Assembly: GCA_049115735.1 (NCBI GenBank)
Contig: JAGDZP010000034.1
Location: 1 to 64,000 of the forward strand
Length of the DNA stretch: 64,000 nucleotides
Reading direction: 5' to 3'
DNA from: CAXBNB01 sp049115735
GTDB taxonomy: Bacteria; Bacteroidota; Bacteroidia; Cytophagales; Cyclobacteriaceae
This document shows, in pieces, positions 27,008 to 36,496 of the stretch; the stretch's first letter is position 1; each line of letters opens with the position of its first letter. The translations under genes and the position numbers were made by a program. The notes below the pieces were generated by a model. The model did no database searches, was not told where the DNA came from, and saw nothing but the letters and a program-made list of their open reading frames with translations.

Positions 27008-27130
27008 ATTAATTGCAGATTCTGAAATACCTGTCAGGCGCCAACCAGGAATGCAGAATGACAGTCGAAATTTAATCTTTAGGCACCTTCTTTAGATCCC
27101 CTCAGTTGAAATTTCCAAGGCAGAAACAAT

Positions 27131-27157
27131 AAAGGGCTGCCCTATGGACAACCCCTT
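27131..27157 (-). terminator. Rho-independent terminator after the universal stress gene
   Basis: On the minus strand a 12-bp stem with some G-U pairs (AAGGGGTTGTCC and GGGCAGCCCTTT) closes a 3-base loop and is followed by ATTGTTT. It lies about 22 bp after the stop codon of the universal stress protein gene. Confidence 0.65.
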
Positions 27158-27179
27158 AGAATTATACCGCCATTGTTTC

Positions 27180-27965
27180 TTAATCAATAACCAGCAATGG
27201 CTTAGTTGAATGCAACGCCAATATTTTTGTCAATCGGCCTTCAGAAGGCTCCATGTTCTTGGCATGATTTCTTGGCATGATAGCCAGTATGTCGATATTC
27301 TTTTCATCCACATAACTCCTCAAGCCGAGCTCAATATCGGAGTTTTTAGCAAAAGAATGGTGATAATCTAAAGTATCCAGGTAGTACTCCAGCGTATCGG
27401 CATTTTTTCCAATCGCGCCTTGCGCCTTACCATTTTCCCTATCTACTGTCAGCAGGTGAATTTTTGCATCATACCATCTGGCGATATCATGAAGCACACC
27501 CAGACTGCTAGAATCATCAATCTGTTTATGATCCAGTGCCAAAGCTATATTCTTCAATTCGAACTGGTCGATTGATTGCGGAATAACCAATACAGGACAG
27601 TCAGCTACTTCCAGAAGTTTTACAGTACGGCTTTCTCTATCCTCATCTGTTGCCCCGGCAGTTCCCATTATAATGAGATCTACTTCAAGCTTTTCCTTAA
27701 CGGTCAGAAGAATATTGTTGAGTTCACCGAACTTAATATATACATCGCTGGAAATTTGAACAGGGTTAAAGTATTGGGTTTTCAATTCCTCCAATTTGCC
27801 CTTGATCGTCGCTTTTTCTTCATCCGAAGTTCCCTTTGGCGCTATATAGATCAAATCACATTTTACACTGCTATCATTCTTAGACATGCCTGCAACGTAC
27901 TTGATAGCGGCCAATGAACTTTCAGAAAAGTCAACAGGAATCAGAATCTTTTTTATAGTGTTCAT
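27180..27965 (-). CDS. Universal stress protein, tandem UspA domains
   Basis: A 261-residue cytoplasmic protein with two UspA-like domains. The first (about 1-135) has KILIPVDFSESSLAAIKYV and ends in LIIMGTAGATDEDRESRTVKLLEVADCPVLVIP, an ATP-binding G-2x-G-9x-G type segment. The second (about 140-261) has ALDHKQIDDSSSLGVLHDIA and ends IMPRNHAKNMEPSEGRLTKI with TKPLLVID, a less regular binding loop. Single-gene unit with its own terminator; role in stress survival is a family-level inference. Confidence 0.9.
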   Translation of the reverse strand: MNTIKKILIPVDFSESSLAAIKYVAGMSKNDSSVKCDLIYIAPKGTSDEEKATIKGKLEELKTQYFNPVQISSDVYIKFGELNNILLTVKEKLEVDLIIMGTAGATDEDRESRTVKLLEVADCPVLVIPQSIDQFELKNIALALDHKQIDDSSSLGVLHDIARWYDAKIHLLTVDRENGKAQGAIGKNADTLEYYLDTLDYHHSFAKNSDIELGLRSYVDEKNIDILAIMPRNHAKNMEPSEGRLTKILALHSTKPLLVID

Positions 27966-28087
27966 GTTCTTAATTATTAAAGTAAATGATAGTAAGGTTA
28001 GCTTGCATTACAAAGATTGAGCCCGGCCAATGAAAAATTAATGACGTATATCACCAAAGTGCATGACAAAATTCAAAAGAGTTCGGA

Positions 28088-28438
28088 TTATGACTTTTTG
28101 TAAAGATATATTAAAGCCAGGATAGCAATCCATAATCCGCCGAATTCCCTGGTCTCTTCCACATAGGGTTTGTCTACTTTCATCTTGGCAACAATCTCTG
28201 CTGCCTGTCCCATCGTGAAATAGTCGTACACACCTGGGATGTAGATGAGGCTAAAGAGCGCTCCGGCTATTATCACCCAAAGGGTTATTTTGCTGGAATA
28301 TATGTTAAAAGCAGAAAGGAAAAACATGGCAGAAACGATTCCGTAAATCACCATCCAAAGTAATGGATCTGGGTCATTGTATTGCACAATGACGAAAGTC
28401 AGGAACAGTACGCCAAAAAATAGTTTAAGTATTTTCAT
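28088..28438 (-). CDS. TMEM220-like small membrane protein
   Basis: A 116-residue protein with four hydrophobic segments and the N-terminal motif VQYNDPDPLLWMVIYG, which is diagnostic of the transmembrane family 220 shared by bacteria and animals. The segment between helices 3 and 4 (DYFTMGQAAEIVAKMKVDKPYVEETREFGGLW) also fits. Function unknown. It lies 18 bp after the YihY-like gene on the same strand and is probably co-transcribed with it. Confidence 0.8.
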   Translation of the reverse strand: MKILKLFFGVLFLTFVIVQYNDPDPLLWMVIYGIVSAMFFLSAFNIYSSKITLWVIIAGALFSLIYIPGVYDYFTMGQAAEIVAKMKVDKPYVEETREFGGLWIAILALIYLYKKS

Positions 28439-28456
28439 TAGTAATATAATTATATG

Positions 28457-29779
28457 CTATAAATCTTTGATTAATACATTGGCTGTGGAAGACCTCAAAT
28501 CATTGTTGATCGTATCCATAGTTTTGTCAATTTTTTGCATGGCCTCCGGTTCGTTAAGACAGACGCTATCAAGACCATCCTGCTCCAACTTGGTGAAGAC
28601 ATATTCCACGCTGATCTTATTGATGTCAATGGCAGGTAAGTAGACATCAACTTCCTTTTGATTGACCTTGCTACGAAAGAGTACTCCCGCGTGCACCAGA
28701 TCATTCATCACATCAGCTACAAAACGATATGGAATTTGAAGCGAATCAGATACTTCCACTTTCGTCATCGGCTCCTCACCAGTCTCAAACCGTTTGACAA
28801 TCAGAGTCAATACAAGTAATACGGTCTTGCGCTTCCTTTCATAGCTCATTTCCATATTGGAGTCTTGCGGCACATAACGTTCCACATTTTGGTGCGCATA
28901 GCATATTTCCCCTCCGATAAATACAATCGTCCAGCTGATCTGAGTGAATATCAAAAAGAGTGGTAAGAAAGCGAAACTACCATAGATGGCACCATAATTC
29001 GATGCTATGATTTGGAAAGTAATGAAGACCCATTGGGTAAGCTGAAACATCGTTCCACTTATGATGCCAGCTATCAGTGCGGATTTAAACTTTACCCTGG
29101 TATTGGGCATAATCAGGTAAACCAGCGTAAAAAGCAGCCAAATTAGGATGTATGGTGAGAGATTGATGAAGAAAAGTACGATTGGCTCAATGAATCCCAG
29201 CACTTCAAACTCACGAGCCATTTCTGTCGTCTTGGTCCTAATAAAAACCGTTAGGCCATTTGACACCAGCAACAGAATCGGCGCAAATATCACAATGGCC
29301 AGATAATCTGTGAACTTGCGCATCCAGGTTCTTGGATGGCGAATGTGCCAAATCGTATTAAAGGCTGCTTCAATATTGTTGAGCAGACGCATCACCACGT
29401 AGATCAAAATGACAACACCGATACCGGCAATCAATCCGCCCTTGGTATTCATGAGCATGTTCTCAGCAAAGTCTGAGGCATAGTTCAGCACCTCCTCCTG
29501 ACCTTTGAAAAACTTACCCAACTCGCTGTTGATCATCTCCTCGAACCCAAATCCCTTGGCCACACCGAAGATGGTGGCTATTACGGGAACAATGGAAAGA
29601 ATCGAGAAATAAGTGAGCGCGGAAGCCTGAATGAAAACCTTGTCCTGAGCAATTTCTTTCGCTGTGATAATGAATATTTTTACCCACCGATAAAGCCTGG
29701 ATCTATACCCTTCTACCTCTTTTATTTTCCATATATCCAGGGTGAGAAACTGGAATAACTGCTTAATGGGTATTTTCAT
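28457..29779 (-). CDS. YihY/BrkB-family inner-membrane protein
   Basis: A 440-residue membrane protein of the YihY/virulence factor BrkB family (formerly called RNase BN). Seen: QASALTYFSILSIVPVIATIFGVAKGFG at the first helix, NNIEAAFNTIWHIRHPRTWMRKFTDYLA, and GSFAFLPLFLIFTQISWTIVFIGGEICYAHQN at the last helix. After about residue 300 a soluble winged-helix-like region follows (LQIPYRFVADVMNDLVHAGVL), which many family members lack or have shortened. It starts 3 bp after the Ppx/GppA gene, so the two are one operon. Confidence 0.88.
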   Translation of the reverse strand: MKIPIKQLFQFLTLDIWKIKEVEGYRSRLYRWVKIFIITAKEIAQDKVFIQASALTYFSILSIVPVIATIFGVAKGFGFEEMINSELGKFFKGQEEVLNYASDFAENMLMNTKGGLIAGIGVVILIYVVMRLLNNIEAAFNTIWHIRHPRTWMRKFTDYLAIVIFAPILLLVSNGLTVFIRTKTTEMAREFEVLGFIEPIVLFFINLSPYILIWLLFTLVYLIMPNTRVKFKSALIAGIISGTMFQLTQWVFITFQIIASNYGAIYGSFAFLPLFLIFTQISWTIVFIGGEICYAHQNVERYVPQDSNMEMSYERKRKTVLLVLTLIVKRFETGEEPMTKVEVSDSLQIPYRFVADVMNDLVHAGVLFRSKVNQKEVDVYLPAIDINKISVEYVFTKLEQDGLDSVCLNEPEAMQKIDKTMDTINNDLRSSTANVLIKDL

Positions 29780-29782
29780 TAC

Positions 29783-30691
29783 CTAAGAATTTTTAATGGA
29801 AAATCGGCCTTTTTGGTACCTGTTCTTTTCATAAAGGTAGTTCATAATACCGTCCTTTAAGCCGACATCCGGCACGAGTATGTTGTTTGACTTGGCCTTT
29901 TTCATCACATTAATGTAAATGTCTGCCGCCGGAATGATTACATCTGCCCTATCGGCATTCAACTGCAAACGGTACATCCGTTCCTCAAAGGGCAGCCCCT
30001 TCAGCATCGACCGCATATTTTTCAGTTGCTTAAAAGTCATCTGTTTGTCGGCCATGCCATTGGCCAGTTCGTAGAGCTTGTTGATGTTTCCTCCTGTCCC
30101 AATGGCTGTGACCTCCGCTCCATCTTTCACTTCTGTGTGTTTGTCAATCCAGTCGTACACTTCCTTCCAGGCCTCATCCTTTCCTTTCTTATTAAGCTGC
30201 CTTACCGTACCAATAGGGAATGACTTGGAAGCGGTTTTCTTGTGATTTTGATAAAGGTTCAGTTCGGTGCTACCTCCACCTACATCAATATGAATATAGT
30301 CTCTAGCATCAATTTGAAAAGAAATAACCCTGTTGATCATTTCAGCTTCCTTCTGCCCTGAAATAATCTCTATCACTAGGCCTGTCTCCTCTTTCACGGT
30401 TTTGGTAAGCTCATTTCCATTTTTGGCTTCCCTCATGGCAGAGGTGGCGCAGGCATAATATTCATCCACTTCATAGAGGTCTATCATGATTTTGAAGGCC
30501 TTCATCAGCTCGACAAACTGATGGGATTTAACCTCCCCAATTTGTTTCATTGTGAACACATCCCCACCCAATCTGAGTGGAAACCTGATGTATTGAAGTT
30601 TTTTGAAAGTTGTCGTATCCCCATAACTGATCACATTGGTGATCTGGAGTCTTACTGCATTTGAGCCTATGTCAATCGCCGCTAGCTTCAT
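29783..30691 (-). CDS. Exopolyphosphatase / pppGpp phosphatase family (Ppx/GppA)
   Basis: ASKHA-fold phosphatase of 302 residues. Seen: AAIDIGSNAVRLQI at the N-terminus (phosphate 1), YACATSAMREAKNGNE, and IHIDVGGGSTELNLY (phosphate 2). The short length without the C-terminal HD domain matches the Bacteroidota Ppx/GppA subgroup. It should hydrolyse polyphosphate or pppGpp; which one cannot be decided. First gene of a set with the YihY-like and TMEM220-like genes. Confidence 0.92.
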   Translation of the reverse strand: MKLAAIDIGSNAVRLQITNVISYGDTTTFKKLQYIRFPLRLGGDVFTMKQIGEVKSHQFVELMKAFKIMIDLYEVDEYYACATSAMREAKNGNELTKTVKEETGLVIEIISGQKEAEMINRVISFQIDARDYIHIDVGGGSTELNLYQNHKKTASKSFPIGTVRQLNKKGKDEAWKEVYDWIDKHTEVKDGAEVTAIGTGGNINKLYELANGMADKQMTFKQLKNMRSMLKGLPFEERMYRLQLNADRADVIIPAADIYINVMKKAKSNNILVPDVGLKDGIMNYLYEKNRYQKGRFSIKNS

Positions 30692-30771
30692 TCTTTGGTT
30701 AATTCGGAGTTGTTTTGCGAATGAAGGACAATATATTCATTATTTAAAACTTGGCTGAATTTTCAGCAAAT

Positions 30772-33255
30772 TTATTGGAGGTTATTGTATAGCTCCAGTA
30801 ACCTCTCGTCTGACTCCTCTTTCCTTATTTGAGCGAGTTTTTTCTCTACTCCTTTCAAGTCACCCAGGAGCATCAATGCCTGATAAGCTGAAAGCCTAAC
30901 AATGTAGCTATTGTGATTGGAGGCTAAATCCTGGAAAATGCCTATAGCTCTTTTTCGGTCATCGTCGGGAGCAATCAAAAGCATTTCACTAAAATACTGA
31001 ATGAAATAAAACAATTCATTACCCCTTATTCTGGACAACTTATCGGTGTACCATTCGAACTCAGGAAAGTTCTCCCGCTCGCTGAAATAATTGGCCAAAG
31101 CGATCACTACATTAATGTTGTTCTCCTTCTCAAAGGCCTTTACTTGATCAGGTGTTAGGTTTTCTTTTGAATCAGAAAGCATCTGAATGGCTGCACCGCA
31201 AACATAATAGGATGAGTCTCCCAATGCTTTGAATAGGTAGGTGGAATAGTCCTGAAAGTCGATATCGGTAAGAATAGACAAAACATCAGCCCGCACAAAA
31301 GGGCTTTCATCATCCAGCATTGTTGCTAATGCTTCCTCGTATTTTTTCGGCTTCACATTTTTTTGAGCAATCTGATTCAGTGCCGAGATGCGGATGTCAA
31401 AATGTGGATCCTTCAGCGCTAGCGAGATCATCTGATTCTTTATTGACGAATTCGAAATATCACCAGCCTGACTTATAGCCTCATCCCTTGCTGCATAGCG
31501 AGTAGAATTCTGGAATTGGAAAAGCAACTCCTCCGCTGATTTTTTATGGTTAATCTCTGCCAGCAACTGACACTCTGCATCAAAATACACTAGGTCGGGT
31601 TTTCCACCCAGGGGGAACTTATACTGCTCCGATTGCTCTTCAATTATTAAAGGAAACTGCTCCAACTCTCCATGCACCCATACATCCACAAATACGGGTA
31701 ACCTGAAAAGATGGGTATCCTCATTTTGCACCTGCTCAACTTGTAAGTACAGTGTATCATTCTTATAACTATGGCTCACATTCAGTACCGGATGACCGGG
31801 AAGTAAAAACCACTGATCAAAAAACCAGCTCAAATCCTCACCAGACACTTCCTCAAAAGCCAGGCGTAAGTGATCCAATTCCACACTCTGAAATGAATTT
31901 TCAATCAGATAAAACTGCAGTGCCGCAAAGAACACTTCATCGCCAACATAGTTTCGAAGCATGTGCAATACCCATCCACCTTTGTTGTATGAATGTTGGT
32001 CAAACATGTCTTCTCTGTGGTCATAGTAGTACCTAACCAGCGATTTGGGTTCGTCATGAGCCTCATCGATATACCCTTCTTTGGTAATTTCAAAATTGTA
32101 ATCGGCCTGATTTTGCCCATATTTATACTCATCCCACAAATACTCTCCATAGGTTGCAAAACCCTCATTAAGAGTCAGGTTGGCCCAGGACTCTGTAGTT
32201 ACCAAATCTCCAAACCACTGATGGAAGAGCTCGTGAGCGATGATATCCTGTCGATTGTTATCCAGAAGCTCGCGTGTATTCTGCTGTACAAATTCTCCAA
32301 ATAAAGAAGCACTTGTGTTTTCCATCGCACCGGAAACATAGTCGCGAACTACAACCTGCGAATACTTCTGCCATGGAAAATCAACACCCAGTGTCTTGGT
32401 GAAAAAAGTTAGCATTTCCGGTGTATCCCCGAAGATATCGTTAGCATACTCCTCATACTCCGGCTCAACGATATAATTCAATTCTAAATCATTCCACTTA
32501 TCCTCGACTACAGCAAATTCACCAATGGTCATCATGAATAAATAGGGAGAATGCGGAAGATCCATTACCCAATGGTCTGTCCTGATGCCATCTTCATTTT
32601 TGGTTGAACTCTCCAAAACACCATTGGATAGCGTCGTGAATTTGTCCTGGACATTAATATACATTTCCTGCGTGCACTTTTCATTGGGAGTGTCTATCGT
32701 TGGGAACCAAACTGAGTTCGATTCTGTCTCTCCCTGCGTCCAGATTTGTTGGGGTTTGTTTTCTTCTTCGTTGAGTGGGTTTATGAAATAAAGCCCTTTA
32801 TCAGACTTGATTGCCTCACTACCACCAGTTACCCTTTCATTTGGTCTTGCCACATAATCTATGAGCACACGAAGGGTATCCGTTCGCTCATACTCTTTGT
32901 CGAGTTCAATCGTCAGCATGTTCGAGTCATAGTCGTAAGTCAACTCTTTCGCCTGCCCTTCACTCAAGAGCTGCACTGTATTGATATCCATACCCTTTGC
33001 GTCCAGCTCCAATTCCGATTCGGGAAAAAAGTAGGGCGTTACGTCCAATGTCGCTTTACCATATAAGTACTGCTTCTCCCAATCAAAAGACACCTCCAGT
33101 TTGGTATGTACCAAATCCATTACACGGGTTGGCGTGAATCTATACTTTTCAGATTCCGGTGTTTGTGCCCGCACACCAACAGCAAACAATAAACAAACAC
33201 AGGCTAGAACGAAGGAAAGAAAACCTCGTATAGAAATGGTATTATTTTTAATCAT
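30772..33255 (-). CDS. M1-family metallo-aminopeptidase with HEAT-like C-terminus
   Basis: Exported zinc aminopeptidase of 827 residues. Signal peptide to about residue 30 (GVRAQ). The exopeptidase motif is G-A-M-E-N (309-313), the zinc motif is HELFH (341-345) and the third ligand is Glu364 in NEGFATY. After about residue 560, several helical pairs (for example DEAISQAGDIS, DPHFDIRISALNQIAQ, DESPFVRADVLSILTD) form HEAT-like repeats. A perfect TATATTTG (minus strand, 33281 to 33274) 19 bp before the ATG matches the Bacteroidota -7 promoter element, though I see no good -33. It probably trims peptides in the periplasm. Confidence 0.93.
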   Translation of the reverse strand: MIKNNTISIRGFLSFVLACVCLLFAVGVRAQTPESEKYRFTPTRVMDLVHTKLEVSFDWEKQYLYGKATLDVTPYFFPESELELDAKGMDINTVQLLSEGQAKELTYDYDSNMLTIELDKEYERTDTLRVLIDYVARPNERVTGGSEAIKSDKGLYFINPLNEEENKPQQIWTQGETESNSVWFPTIDTPNEKCTQEMYINVQDKFTTLSNGVLESSTKNEDGIRTDHWVMDLPHSPYLFMMTIGEFAVVEDKWNDLELNYIVEPEYEEYANDIFGDTPEMLTFFTKTLGVDFPWQKYSQVVVRDYVSGAMENTSASLFGEFVQQNTRELLDNNRQDIIAHELFHQWFGDLVTTESWANLTLNEGFATYGEYLWDEYKYGQNQADYNFEITKEGYIDEAHDEPKSLVRYYYDHREDMFDQHSYNKGGWVLHMLRNYVGDEVFFAALQFYLIENSFQSVELDHLRLAFEEVSGEDLSWFFDQWFLLPGHPVLNVSHSYKNDTLYLQVEQVQNEDTHLFRLPVFVDVWVHGELEQFPLIIEEQSEQYKFPLGGKPDLVYFDAECQLLAEINHKKSAEELLFQFQNSTRYAARDEAISQAGDISNSSIKNQMISLALKDPHFDIRISALNQIAQKNVKPKKYEEALATMLDDESPFVRADVLSILTDIDFQDYSTYLFKALGDSSYYVCGAAIQMLSDSKENLTPDQVKAFEKENNINVVIALANYFSERENFPEFEWYTDKLSRIRGNELFYFIQYFSEMLLIAPDDDRKRAIGIFQDLASNHNSYIVRLSAYQALMLLGDLKGVEKKLAQIRKEESDERLLELYNNLQ

Positions 33256-33514
33256 GGACTAGTAACGAATGGGCAAATATATGATTTTACAGTAAATCGA
33301 TTAATGGGAATAATTTGTCTGAATATTTTTATGAAACAATATTTCCTGGGGCTTTCCCGTATCTCTTTAGAAGGTAAAATAAATCATGACATCCATCGTG
33401 CCAATCTCCTATACCAAATCACCTATTTAACTTCAATTAACATTAATTAAGGCATTTTACTTCTATGGGTTTAACCATTAATGACTATTTTCGCCAGTTA
33501 AATTTTTCATCTAT

Positions 33515-36460
33515 ATGTCTGACTTCAACAAGATCAATAATATAACCGGATGGGCACTTTTTGTACTGTCCACAACAGTATACGCCCTCACCGTAGAGCC
33601 TACGGCCAGCTACTGGGATTGCGGTGAATTCATTTCAGTTTCCTATAAGCTTGAAGTACCTCACCCTCCGGGTGCACCTTTGTTTCTACTTATAGGACGC
33701 CTGTTTTCATTTTTGGCATTTGGTGATGTAGAGCAGGTAGCCTATTGGATCAATATGCTTAGCGTGGTAAGTAGCGGGTTTACTATCCTGTTCTTGTTCT
33801 GGTCAATCACTCATTTAGCACAAAAACTAGTACCGGAAGAAGCAGAATGGAAAAATATTTTAATAATCGGCAGTGGCGCTGTTGGGGCCCTGGCTTACAC
33901 CTTTTCAGATTCATTCTGGTTTTCAGCAGTTGAAGCGGAAGTGTACGGCATGTCAAGTTTTTTCACAGCTTTTGTGGTTTGGGCTATGCTCAAATGGGAG
34001 AACATTGACGACCCTGCCAGACAGAACAAATGGATGATTTTGATTGCCTATATGATCGGTTTATCTATTGGAGTTCACTTGCTCAATCTAGTAACTCTTC
34101 CTGCATTAGGCCTTATCTATTATTTCAAGAAAAGAGAAAAACCTTCCTTCAAGGGAATTGTGACCACTTTAGCAATTAGTGGAGTGATCATCCTGGTGAT
34201 TATGGAAGCCATCATACCAGGGCTTCCGAGCTTTGCCGGTTCTATGGAGGTTTTCTTTGTCAACAACATAGGCCTACCGTTCGGATCGGGCGTAATCATT
34301 TTAATATTAGTGATTCTTGGAGGCCTCATATATGGAATACATTATTCTATAAAAAACCAAAAAGCCGGATTAAACACTATCCTACTTTGCTTCGCATTCA
34401 TATTGATCGGGTACTCGTCTTATTCTGTGGTGTTAATCAGATCCAATTACAACCCTCCAATTGATGAGAACAACCCGGAAGATCTCTTGAGCTTTGTTTC
34501 ATACCTGAAACGTGAACAATACGGAAGCAGACCTTTGCTCAGCGGACAGCTTTTTACAGCCGAGCTGGTAGACCAGAAAAAGGGTGAACCTGTGTACCGC
34601 AGAGGAGAAGATGAATACGAGATTGCGGACTATAAAATGGATTACGTCTATGATCCGAAACACACATCAGTGCTACCAAGAGCATGGAGTAATGCACCGG
34701 CTCATGTGCAGCGGTACAGAGAAATCATAGGCCTGCGGCAAGGTGAGAAACCAAGCTTTGCTGACAATATATACTATATGATCAATCACCAGTTGGGCAC
34801 CATGTACTACAGGTATTTTATGTGGAATTTCTCTGGGCGAGCTTCAGATATCCAGGGTGCAAACTATGTAGGCCTGACTGATGCATTTGACAAAGTGCCT
34901 CCATTACTGGAAGAGAATAAAGGAAGAAATATTTATTTCATGATCCCTCTATTACTGGGGTTGATTGGTTTCTTCTTTCAATACTATAAAGACCCATACA
35001 ACTTCTTTTTTGTGGCCATGCTCTTTTTCTTGACCGGAGCAGCCATTGTCTTATATTTAAATTCCCCTCCAATCGAGCCGCGTGAACGAGACTATATCTA
35101 TGCAGGATCGTACTATGCCTTTGCCTTTTGGATTGGGTTTGGAGTTATTGGCCTGTTTAGAGGAATTAACATGCTCCTGAAAAATGGAAAAATAGCAGCG
35201 ATTGCTTCCATCATAATCTGCTTGTCAGTACCGACAATCATGGCCGCAGAAAACTGGGATGATCATGACAGATCTGAAAGATATTTCTCAGTAGATTCTG
35301 CTAAAAATTTCCTTGATTCTTGTGCGCCAAATGCCATCATATTTACTGGAGGTGATAATGACACTTTCCCACTCTGGTATGTCCAGGAGGTGGAAGGATA
35401 TCGGACGGATGTGCGAGTAATCGTGCTGAGCTACTTCAATACAGACTGGTACATAGAGCAAATGATGAGGGATGCCTATGAATCTAAGCCGCTTCCATTT
35501 GGTCTATCCATTGACAACTATATTCAAGGTGGTCTAAATGATTATCTGCCGTTGATAGAAAGAGAAAACATCAAGGGGGCTATGAGCACCAAACAATTCC
35601 TAAAGTTGATAAAAGATGAGCACCCCGCACTGCAGATTCCTACATCTATAAGCAGCTATAACTCCGTACCGTCAAAGAATTTTTTCATGGATGTGGACAC
35701 TGCTGATGTATTAGCAAAAGGAATTATTCCTGAAAGCAAAAGACACTTGTTGAAAAGCAGAATGACCTGGACACTGAGAGGAAGGGCATTGGAAAAGAAA
35801 GATCTTGCCATCCTGGATTTGATTGTAAACAACAACTGGGAGCGCCCAATATATTTCAACAACACTTCCCAGGCAGGAGTCAATCTCAACCTGAGTCAAT
35901 ATATGGTACAAGAGGGCATGGCTTTCAGGTTGCTGCCCGTAGAGAACCCGGACCCTTCTGGTGAACTGATGGTGGATACAGATAAGATGTATGACAACAT
36001 GATGAACAAGTTTCACTGGAGAGGACTGGACAATCCGAATATATATTACTCTGAGGATTATAAGGGTTTTGTAACCAATCACCGGGCAGCATTCAATACT
36101 TTGGCCGAAGCGCTCGTCATGGAAGGTAAATTGGATCGTGCAAGAGAAGTTGTGCTTAAATGTCTGGAATTAATTCCCGATGATGTGATTAGACTGGATC
36201 ACTTCAGTGTACAGCAAGTTGGTTTGCTGCTGGCTTTTGGTGAAGAGGAAAAGGCTGCAGAAATGGCCGATAAGATGTCACAAAGGGCTGATGAAATGCT
36301 GACCTACTATGCAGAAAATGGCGTCTCTGACGACCTTCAATTTAGGATCAACCTGATAACACTCAGCGAGATTTCGAGAGCCTTCAAAGCATCTGAAGAT
36401 AACGAAAGGGCTAATAAATACGACCAGTTGTTCAGGAAGCACTATGGTGCGTTGGAGTAG
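33515..36460 (+). CDS. DUF2723 membrane glycosyltransferase (GT117-like)
   Basis: A 981-residue membrane protein. The N-terminal part carries the DUF2723 hallmark TASYWDCGEFISVSYKLEVPHPPGAP, with the acidic pair expected for a GT-C catalytic loop, followed by about ten membrane helices to residue 570. The rest (about 570-981) is soluble: FTGGDNDTFPLWYVQEVEG and later TPR-like helices (LVMEGKLDRAREVVLKCLELIPDD). Family members are thought to transfer mannose or other sugars to secreted proteins in the O-glycosylation route of Bacteroidota. Single gene, divergent from the M1 peptidase. Confidence 0.9.
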   Translation: MSDFNKINNITGWALFVLSTTVYALTVEPTASYWDCGEFISVSYKLEVPHPPGAPLFLLIGRLFSFLAFGDVEQVAYWINMLSVVSSGFTILFLFWSITHLAQKLVPEEAEWKNILIIGSGAVGALAYTFSDSFWFSAVEAEVYGMSSFFTAFVVWAMLKWENIDDPARQNKWMILIAYMIGLSIGVHLLNLVTLPALGLIYYFKKREKPSFKGIVTTLAISGVIILVIMEAIIPGLPSFAGSMEVFFVNNIGLPFGSGVIILILVILGGLIYGIHYSIKNQKAGLNTILLCFAFILIGYSSYSVVLIRSNYNPPIDENNPEDLLSFVSYLKREQYGSRPLLSGQLFTAELVDQKKGEPVYRRGEDEYEIADYKMDYVYDPKHTSVLPRAWSNAPAHVQRYREIIGLRQGEKPSFADNIYYMINHQLGTMYYRYFMWNFSGRASDIQGANYVGLTDAFDKVPPLLEENKGRNIYFMIPLLLGLIGFFFQYYKDPYNFFFVAMLFFLTGAAIVLYLNSPPIEPRERDYIYAGSYYAFAFWIGFGVIGLFRGINMLLKNGKIAAIASIIICLSVPTIMAAENWDDHDRSERYFSVDSAKNFLDSCAPNAIIFTGGDNDTFPLWYVQEVEGYRTDVRVIVLSYFNTDWYIEQMMRDAYESKPLPFGLSIDNYIQGGLNDYLPLIERENIKGAMSTKQFLKLIKDEHPALQIPTSISSYNSVPSKNFFMDVDTADVLAKGIIPESKRHLLKSRMTWTLRGRALEKKDLAILDLIVNNNWERPIYFNNTSQAGVNLNLSQYMVQEGMAFRLLPVENPDPSGELMVDTDKMYDNMMNKFHWRGLDNPNIYYSEDYKGFVTNHRAAFNTLAEALVMEGKLDRAREVVLKCLELIPDDVIRLDHFSVQQVGLLLAFGEEEKAAEMADKMSQRADEMLTYYAENGVSDDLQFRINLITLSEISRAFKASEDNERANKYDQLFRKHYGALE

Positions 36461-36496
36461 GTAGATAATAATTTCAAAAATAAAGGAGAGGATGAA

